A stretch of DNA of 64,000 nt, from contig OW121745.1 of assembly GCA_933228675.1 (NCBI GenBank), positions 1,708,489-1,772,488 of the forward strand, written 5' to 3'. Below, in pieces: positions 56,726 through 64,000 of this stretch. Numbering within the stretch: position 1 is the stretch's first letter; each line of letters begins with the position of its first letter. Position numbers and translations under genes: made by a program. This stretch comes from Stomorhina lunata (taxonomy: Eukaryota; Arthropoda; Insecta; Diptera; Rhiniidae). The notes under the pieces are model-generated. The model saw only the letters and a program-made list of their open reading frames with translations. It was not told the DNA's origin and did not search any database.

Positions 56726-57532
56726 ACCGACCGACTATTAACCTGCAGATTTTAAAATCTATGGAAATTGCAATTCCACCTAGCCACGCCACAAATTACC
56801 CCAGACAAAAACCGATAACAGATTATCCAAGTCACACTTTAGTCGAGACACCAACCCGGAAGTACTGCCTTACCGACCCACTTCCGGTTTAAAATACAAA
56901 CCGGAAGTACTGCCTTACCGACACACTTCCGCCGGAAGTACTGCCTTACCGACCGGAAGTACTGCCTTATCGACCCAACTTCCGGTTTAAGACGCGAACC
57001 GGAAGTAACTGCCTTACCGACAAAACTGCCGTACCGACACAACTTCCGATCCTAGACACAAACCGGACGCGCTGCCTTACCGCTGCACTTCCTAGTGGAG
57101 TCACGAACCAAAATATACTTTATCGACTTACCTGTTTTCGGCTTCTCTGGCAAGCTCACACCCGCAGTCGTCACACTGGCAACCTCACACAAAGCGAGCC
57201 GGCAGCGAACAAAAACACACACGAGCAGAGACCAACAACAAAAACAATAAACACACGCACAAGCACGCCTGTTTATTTTTTAAAAATTATGTCCAAAATT
57301 GTATCCAAGGATATCTAAGGAATCCTTGGACCGATTTACGAGATTTTTACACCTTTGGAATCCGCACTTTCCAAGGTCAACAACGGTATAAATTTCAAAG
57401 TCCTGTCTTTATATTACACCACCGAAAATCAACGTTAAAGTCACCGAAAAAACACTCCGAAAAAATACTTTAAAAACACTATGCGCGACAGCAAAAAACA
57501 CGTCTTTACTCCACCAGACACACAGCAAAAGT
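56726..57532 (-). promoter_or_regulatory. R1 5' UTR with CCGGAAGT cluster and DPE
   Basis: The element opens ACTTTTGCTGTG (minus strand) directly after the target. With that A (57532) as +1, AGACGTG lies exactly at +28 to +34 (57499-57505), a consensus DPE. Further in, 56856-57050 carries tandem CCGGAAGTACTGCCTTACCG units. A CTTTCCAAGGTCAAC block at about 57368 is shared with the relic at 6507. Confidence 0.65.
56856..57050. repeat. Tandem CCGGAAGT-containing repeats in the R1 5' UTR
   Basis: CCGGAAGT occurs at 56856, 56901, 56932, 56953 and 56999, and its reverse complement ACTTCCGG at 56880 and 56978, mostly followed by ACTGCCTTACCGAC. CCGGAAGT is the core consensus for ETS-family transcription factors (established); use here is unknown. 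Confidence 0.85.
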
Positions 57533-57549
57533 AGTAGATAGGGACAGTA

Positions 57550-57648
<99 letters not shown>

Positions 57649-57665
57649 ACTTGAATTTCTTCACT

Positions 57666-57704
<39 letters not shown>

Positions 57705-57715
57705 ACACCCGTTAG

Positions 57716-57757
<42 letters not shown>

Positions 57758-58737
57758 CAAGTCCGTGCCAGTTCTGAATTGATTGTTAATTGATAGTCGT
57801 TATAATTTAAAAGGAATATATCTTGCGATAATCCCCTAAAAATTTTAGCAAGAAAGTTCCACAATTGGCTACGTAACTACTATCCGGGGAACAAGATCCG
57901 AGAATCTCTATTTACCCAGAACGAGTACATAAACCATGTTATTGCTTCCCAATCAAGCCCGACTATCTCAATCTTCAGAGCCAATCCTTATCCCGAAGTT
58001 ACGGATCTAATTTGCCGACTTCCCTTACCTACATTATTCTATCGACTAGAGACTCTTCACCTTGGAGACCAGCTGCGGATATTGGTACGGCCTGTTGAGA
58101 AGTTTGCGTGTCCCCACCATAAATTTTCAAGGTCCGAGGAGAAAATATCGACACAACAGTAAATGTCATGCTCTTCTAGTCCATCTACCATATCTCTCTT
58201 CGAAAGACTTCCATGGTAGTACGACTATAAAACAGAAAAGAAAACTCTTCCGATATCTCTCGACGGCTTCTTTATGGTCGTTCCTGTTGCCAGGATGAGC
58301 ACAAGGCCCATATTTAATAACAAACGGATACTCAACAGGTTACGGAATTGGAACCGTATTCCCTTTCGTTCAAAATTATTCAAGTGTTTAATTACTAATG
58401 TAAAATTTTACTTTTACGTTTTTCATTATAACTTGAAAATTTTCGGCTTTCGCCTTAAACTTAGGACCGACTAACTCGTGATCAACCACTGTTCACACGA
58501 AACCCTTCTCCACTTCAGTCCTCCAAGGTCTCATTCGATTATTTGCTACTACCACCAAGATCTGTGCCAATGGCAGCTCCATGCAGGCTTACGCCAAACA
58601 CTTCTATGCTCACCATTGTACCCTCCTACTCACTAAAGTTTCAAAGTTTATAATCCAACCGAAATTGAACATAAACCATCTACTTTAGCGGTAATGTATA
58701 GGTATACAACTTAAGCGCCATCCATTTTAAGGGCTAG

Positions 58738-58775
<38 letters not shown>

Positions 58776-58858
58776 ATTACGACTTCCATGTCCACCGTCC
58801 TGCTGTTTTAAGCAACCAACGCCTTTCATGGTATCTGTATGAGTTGTTAATTTGGGCA

Positions 58859-58889
<31 letters not shown>

Positions 58890-59009
58890 GCCAGTTCTGC
58901 TTACCAAAAGTGGCCCACTGGGCACATTATATCACAAACAACCTTCATACCAAGAAAGGTGAGGTTCTTACCCATTTAAAGTTTGAGAATAGGTTAAGAT
59001 CGTTTCGAC

Positions 59010-59045
<36 letters not shown>

Positions 59046-59070
59046 TTATTTTACATAATTTTTAAATGCA

Positions 59071-59139
<69 letters not shown>

Positions 59140-59184
59140 ACTCAATTCTGACAATCGATTTGCACGTCAGAACTGTTTCGGTCT

Positions 59185-59218
<34 letters not shown>

Positions 59219-59435
59219 AGTATAGTTCACCATCTTTCGGGTCACAGCATATATGCTCAAGGTACGCTCTAGTTAGAGGTATAAATAGTATAAATACTAT
59301 TATACATAACTGTATAGAACGCCCCGGGATTGAATTAATAGACTATAAATAGGCTAAAAACTAATCCCATTATTAAGTTATGTTAATTTCGCTATTAGGT
59401 TTTTATTCCCAATAACTTGCAAATATGTTAGACTC

Positions 59436-59469
<34 letters not shown>

Positions 59470-59918
59470 TCCTGAATCTTTCGCATTGTTAATCATATAA
59501 GTGCATATAATAAACATAAAAATCAATGATTAATATGCTATTATAAAATATAAATATTTAAGCACTATATAATATAAATCTATCAACACTTTATCAAATC
59601 GAATACATTTATTCTCTGTTAAATTGCAAGCAAAATAATTCAAATAAACTTTTGTAAACGATCTTATGATAAATATATTTATGTTAATAGATTACAATGT
59701 CCTTTATGGAAAAAATGCACACCATTATTATAATATTATTAATATTAAAATCATAATGATGAATTTTCCATAATGGATATTCAGGTTCATCGGGCTTAAC
59801 CTCTAAGCAGTTTCACGTACTATTTAACTCTCTATTCAGAGTTCTTTTCAACTTTCCCTCACGGTACTTGTTTACTATCGGTCTCATGGTTATATTTAGT
59901 TTTAGATGGAGTTTACCA

Positions 59919-59953
<35 letters not shown>

Positions 59954-60232
59954 TTTGGAAATGCCATCTAGTAATCATTAACGTTATACGGGCCTGGCAC
60001 CCTCTATGGGTAAATGGCCTCATTTAAGAAGGACTTAAATCGTTAATTTCTCATACTAGAAATTTGACATTCCATACACTGCATCTCACATTTGCCATAA
60101 AGACAAAGTGACTTAGTGCTGAACTATTTTCTTTTCGCTCGCCGCTACTAAGAAAATCCTTGTTAGTTTCTTTTCCTCCCCTCATTAATATGCTTAAATT
60201 CAGGGGGTAATCCCATATGAGTTGAGGTTGTA
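57533..60232 (-). rRNA. 28S rRNA: 28S rRNA, 5' part (up to the R1 site)
   Basis: Starts near 60232 with CTCAACTCATATGGGATTAC (minus strand), the usual large-subunit 5' text after ITS2, and runs to the R1 target 57533-57546. AT-rich expansion segments are at about 59280-59770, and a further AT-rich stretch at about 58370-58445, next to GTTAGTCGGTCCTAAG, may be the D7a hidden-break region. The R2 target (CTTAAGGTAGCC, 57601-57612) is intact, with the R1 cleavage region 60-74 bp away, as expected. The transcript is interrupted by two R1 elements. Confidence 0.95.
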
Positions 60233-60562
60233 TGAATATAAAAAAATATATCTTAATAAAAATATCAAAACCATGAATAAAAATCATTTCTTTCAAAATA
60301 ATAAAAACAAAAAATCTTTTTATTTAAAAAAAGGCAATTCTAGAATGTTAAATATAAATTTATTATATTTTATGCTAGACTTTCCCTTAAATAAATAAAA
60401 GAGAATATAAAAAATTAAACATTTTAAATACTCTGAATTTTATTCATTTTTAAAGGTTTTATATATCTTTTGCATTTAGTATTATGAATATTTTCATATT
60501 CAATAATACAACATGTGCTTTAAAAAATAAAATTTTTTTAAGCAACTTATTTTGCATAGTCT
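60233..60562 (-). other. ITS2
   Basis: An AT-rich spacer between 2S and 28S; no gene. Confidence 0.85.
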
Positions 60563-60592
60563 TACAACCCTCAACCATATGTAGTCCAAGCA
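60563..60592 (-). rRNA. 2S rRNA: 2S rRNA
   Basis: Thirty bases reading TGCTTGGACTACATATGG followed by TTGAGGGTTGTA on the minus strand, matching the fly 2S rRNA. A separate 2S RNA, cut from the end of 5.8S, is characteristic of higher Diptera and pairs with 28S in the ribosome. Confidence 0.93.
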
Positions 60593-60621
60593 GCACCTTA
60601 ATTATAAATTAAAGTACCTTA
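60593..60621 (-). other. ITS2a (spacer between 5.8S and 2S)
   Basis: A 29-bp AT-rich spacer, the short removed segment expected in flies. Confidence 0.8.
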
Positions 60622-60744
60622 CAGCATGGACTGCGATATGCGTTCAAAATGTCGATGTTCATGTGTCCTGCAGTTCACACGATGACGCACAGTTTGCTGC
60701 GTTCTTCATCGACCCATGAGCCAAGTGATCCACCGCTTAGAGTG
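60622..60744 (-). rRNA. 5.8S rRNA: 5.8S rRNA
   Basis: From CACTCTAAGCGGTGGATCAC (minus strand) through GGGTCGATGAAGAACGCAGC to ATATCGCAGTCCATGCTG. About 123 nt, the fly length for a 5.8S followed by 2S. End positions are accurate to a few bases. Confidence 0.95.
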
Positions 60745-61085
60745 ATATTTTTTTTTTTTTGATTTTATAAAAGATTCAAAAATTTGTTTATTGAAAGAAA
60801 TCAAAAATACACCAAAAACTAAATTGGCATATATCAATTCCTTCAATAATTTTTTTTTTTTTTTTATACAAAATATATGTTGCGAATGTCTTAGTCCCAT
60901 CGAAATGAAACAATTTAACTTATATAAAAACAAATTAATAATATTTGAATTATACAAGTACAACTATATTATTTTGTATATTTTTGTTTTAGAATGTATG
61001 AGATACACAATTGTATGCCAGTACATTCACAAATTGTAAATTTTACAAATTGTAAAATTTACAATTTGTATTGTTTTTTTTTTTT

Positions 61086-61121
<36 letters not shown>

Positions 61122-61144
61122 TGTATTTAACGGTTGGTATCACA

Positions 61145-61148
<4 letters not shown>
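60745..61148 (-). other. ITS1
   Basis: An AT-rich spacer between 18S and 5.8S. It contains T runs, an AAATTGTAAA inverted repeat pair (61030-61070) and a (TA)n tract at 61087-61118. No gene. Confidence 0.88.
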
Positions 61149-61203
<55 letters not shown>

Positions 61204-61811
61204 AATAATCAAGTTCGGTCAACTTTTGCGAAACATCCGTAACACACAAGGCGTTACAGTGATCACGTCCGGAGACCTCACTAAATAATTCAATCGGTAG
61301 TAGCGACGGGCGGTGTGCACAAAGGGCAGGGACGTAATCAATGCGAGTTAATGACTCACACTTACTGGGAATTCCAAGTTCATGTGAATAGTTTCAGTTC
61401 ACAATCCCAAGCATGAAAGTGGTTCAGCGGTTTACCCGGACCTCTCGGTCTAGGAAATACACGTTGATACTTTCATTGTAGCGCGCGTGCAGCCCAGGAC
61501 ATCTAAGGGCATCACAGACCTGTTATTGCTCAATCTCATTATTGCTAGACGCAATTTGTCCATTTAAGAAGCTAGTGTCCTTATAATGGGACAAACCAAC
61601 AGGTACAGCTCCACTTTTATAAGCACTTTCAAACACTCACACATTTTACTGCATTCGTGAATGAAGGCCATAAAAGCTTCAAAACCATAGTCCTGAAAGC
61701 ATCTATTTAATATATTTGAGTCTCATAGATTCGAGAAAGAGCTATCAATCTGTCTTACACACTTATGTTCGGACCTGGTAAGTTTTCCCGTGTTGAGTCA
61801 AATTAAGCCGC

Positions 61812-61860
<49 letters not shown>

Positions 61861-63066
61861 TTTGCAACCATACTTCCCCCGGAGCCCAAAAGCTTTGGTT
61901 TCCCGGGAAGCGACTGAGAGAGCCATGATAGTAGCTACACCCAATTGCTAGCTGGCATCGTTTATGGTTAGAACTAGGGCGGTATCTGATCGCCTTCGAA
62001 CCTCTAACTTTCGTTCTTGATTAATGAAAACATCTTTGGCAAATGCTTTCGCTTAAGTTAGTCTTACGACGGTCCAAGAATTTCACCTCTCGCGTCGTAA
62101 TACTAATGCCCCCAAACTGCTTCTATTAATCATTACCTCTTGATCTAAAAACCAATGAAAGTAGAACAGAGGTCTTATTTCATTATTCCATGCACAAATA
62201 TTCAGGCATTTGGAGCCTGCTTTAAGCACTCTAATTTGTTCAAAGTAATTGTACCGGCCCACAACAACACTCGATGAAGAGCACTGAAGCGGGTTTAAAT
62301 AGGAGGAACATGCAAAAAATACAAGTATTTAATGCACATAAGAACTCCACCGGTAATACGCTTACATACATAAGGTACAGTACAAACTACAATTATAGCT
62401 GTACTACCCGTATGAAGCACAAGTTCAACTACGAACGTTTTAACCGCAACAACTTTAATATACGCTATTGGAGCTGGAGGTTCCGCGGCTGCTGGCACCA
62501 GACTTGCCCTCCAATAGGTCCTTGTTAAAGGATTTAAAGTGTACTCATTCCAATTACAGGGCCTCTTATATGAGTCCTGTATTGTTATTTTTCGTCACTA
62601 CCTCCCCGAGCTGGGAGTGGGTAATTTACGCGCCTGCTGCCTTCCTTAGATGTGGTAGCCGTTTCTCAGGCTCCCTCTCCGGAATCGAACCCTGATTCCC
62701 CGTTACCCGTTGCAACCATGGTAGTCCTAGATACTACCATCAAAAGTTGATAGGGCAGACATTTGAAAGATCTGTCGTCGGTACAAGACCATACGATCAG
62801 CAAGTTATCTAGAGTTCAACCATAATAACGATCATAAGATCGCTTGATTTTAGCCTAATAAAAGCACACGTCCCAAAGGTCCGTGTTTATATTGCATGTA
62901 TTAGCTCTAGAATTACCACAGTTATCCAAGTAACTGTTAACGATCTAAGGAACCATAACTGATATAATGAGCCTTTTGCGGTTTCACTTTTAATTCGTGT
63001 GTACTTAGACATGCATGGCTTAATCTTTGAGACAAGCATATAACTACTGGCAGGATCAACCAGAAT
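61149..63066 (-). rRNA. 18S rRNA: 18S rRNA, apparently complete
   Basis: The 5' end ATTCTGGTTGATCCTGCCAG (minus strand) is at 63066 and the 3' end GAACCTGCGGAAGGATCATT lies near 61150. All landmark blocks are present, including GGTGCCAGCAGCCGCGG (about 62490), the fly-type AT-rich V4 region (62113-62480), GAAACTTAAAGGAATTGAC (about 61845) and the decoding-site region near 61300. Length about 1.92 kb, normal for a fly. No insertion is present. Confidence 0.97.
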
Positions 63067-64000
63067 AATGTTATTTTATATAATTTTATTGTTTTCAATA
63101 TTTCATTGAAAAGAAACAAACGAAAATTTGCTTTAAATCAAAGCTCATTATTCGTCATTTCAAAATTCAATAATTTTTCAAACAATTATTATTATATTTC
63201 CATTTATTTAAACACATTGCTTCATATAATATTTTACAATATATATGAAAATATTTTGAGACGTAATTAAGAATTACGCTTAAACGTATAAAAAAAAATA
63301 TATTTTATACATTCACAAAAAAAGAACACAAAAACATGACAATCATTACACATTTAACGAGTTAATAAAAAAAATATTAACTTGCTAATTGTATAGTGAT
63401 TGGAAATACAAATTAGTTTATTTTTTATTTAATAAATAAAAAAAATACCATTCATCGAACAAATACTTTGAATATGACAAATGAAAATCGTTCGCTTATA
63501 ACATGGACTCTTTCGAATCAAGCAAACAAAATAATCATCTATCCTATATAAATTTTTGTTTTTAGGTTTTCTTCTCCCATATGTGTAAGAAAATATACCG
63601 CTAGCTTATAATAAAATAAAATATTTCTCTACTAGCTGAGGCACACCATAAACATACAGAATCATCAATAAAACCACCACCAAAAAGACACACATAAGCA
63701 TAAAAAAACATATTTTTCTATAAGCATAAAGCAAAAGAAAACAAAAACACATATCGCTAGCATTAGCATTAAACAAATTTCTAGCTGAGATATGTGTACT
63801 GACATCATGCTTATATAGAGATAGTTACACACAACATTACCGCCAATTGTAGAAATTTTATCAAATTAACAAAATATAGGTTTTTTTTAATTTTTTTTTT
63901 TTGATTTTTGCTTATTTAATTTTAAATAATATTTAGAAAATATTTTTTTTTTATTTTTTTCTAATTTTTCCTTTTAATTTTTGGTTTTAATTTTTTTTTT
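63067..64000 (-). other. External transcribed spacer / intergenic spacer
   Basis: A very AT-rich stretch upstream of 18S in transcription direction. It has several CTAGC blocks (63601, 63634, 63758, 63781) and ends in T runs. I could not recognise a Pol I promoter or spacer repeats, and no gene is seen. Confidence 0.7.

Larger units (their letters stand above)
51254..57532 (-). mobile_element. R1 retrotransposon at the 28S site, second lineage, nearly full length
   Basis: 3' end at the target copy 51240-51253, 3' UTR to 52265, ORF2 52266-55326 with one short deletion, ORF1 55328-56725, 5' UTR 56726-57532, then the target at 57533-57546 and 28S. The degenerate copies at 17601-21035, 34313-40310 and 40311-42469 belong to this lineage. 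Confidence 0.95.

Noticed and set aside
55463..56741. Plus-strand open frames opposite R1 ORF1 and ORF2, some over 150 codons
   Set aside because: They mirror codon bias of the real minus-strand ORFs and recur wherever R1 coding DNA is present.
57590..57620. R2 insertion in 28S
   Set aside because: The R2 target CTTAAGGTAGCC is continuous; only the R1 site is occupied.
58370..58445. Small insertion or intron in 28S
   Set aside because: The position next to GTTAGTCGGTCC and its AT-rich stem-like sequence fit the D7a expansion segment with the insect hidden break; no foreign ends are seen.
62113..62503. Looked like an insertion in 18S because the same sequence recurs next to R1 at 42470-42860
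   Set aside because: It is the normal AT-rich V4 region of fly 18S; the other copies are displaced 18S fragments.
62274..62528. Open reading frames inside 18S, 28S and ITS (for example 62274-62528, 60706-60963)
   Set aside because: They overlap conserved rRNA or low-complexity spacer and encode nothing recognisable.

Overview
The window is insect nuclear DNA, most likely from a cyclorrhaphan (higher) fly. The strongest marker is a minus-strand rDNA unit whose 5.8S is followed by a separate 30-nt 2S rRNA, a higher-dipteran hallmark. R1-type retrotransposons at the canonical 28S R1 site and a BEL/Pao LTR element agree with this. No ordinary host protein gene was recognised: every convincing coding segment belongs to a mobile element.

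Layout, left to right. 1-7281: AT-rich flank with a TIR-flanked non-autonomous element (237-2506), a non-LTR reverse-transcriptase relic, a short TIR repeat (4054-4742), an R1-family ORF1 relic with its 5' UTR, and a possible Tc1-like scrap. 7282-17072: a BEL/Pao element with nearly identical LTRs, a repeat-filled leader, a broken gag-pol and, in the env position, an intact 260-aa ORF. That ORF carries a second set of Gag zinc knuckles and a protease-like domain without its catalytic Asp, directly behind a strong splice acceptor. 17525-42469: a graveyard of minus-strand R1 elements of at least two divergent lineages, head to tail and separated by 13-14 bp scars of the 28S R1 target. An I-type element (endonuclease, RT, RNase H) abuts one scar with its promoter-proximal 5' end. 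Part of this zone is tandemly duplicated (about 28575-32619 and 32620-35092), and one copy carries a 1571-bp insertion. 42470-43925: two 18S fragments with a 142-bp overlap flank a 743-bp filler containing half an RNase H domain. 44010-63066: a 28S/5.8S/2S/18S unit on the minus strand, with 28S interrupted at the R1 site by two different, nearly full-length R1 elements in tandem (45264-51239 and 51254-57532). 63067-64000: AT-rich external transcribed spacer.

How the parts work together: R1 endonuclease recognises the 28S site and each insertion copies 14 bp of target, so R1s stack head to tail. Three element 5' ends here (two R1 lineages and the I-type element) carry an initiator-like A and a DPE-like motif exactly at +28 to +34. 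This suggests their own Pol II promoters in addition to rRNA read-through. The left part looks like a decayed rDNA array edge; 42470-64000 is the part closest to a working unit. Frameshifts and chimeric joins may partly be assembly errors, since rDNA is hard to assemble.
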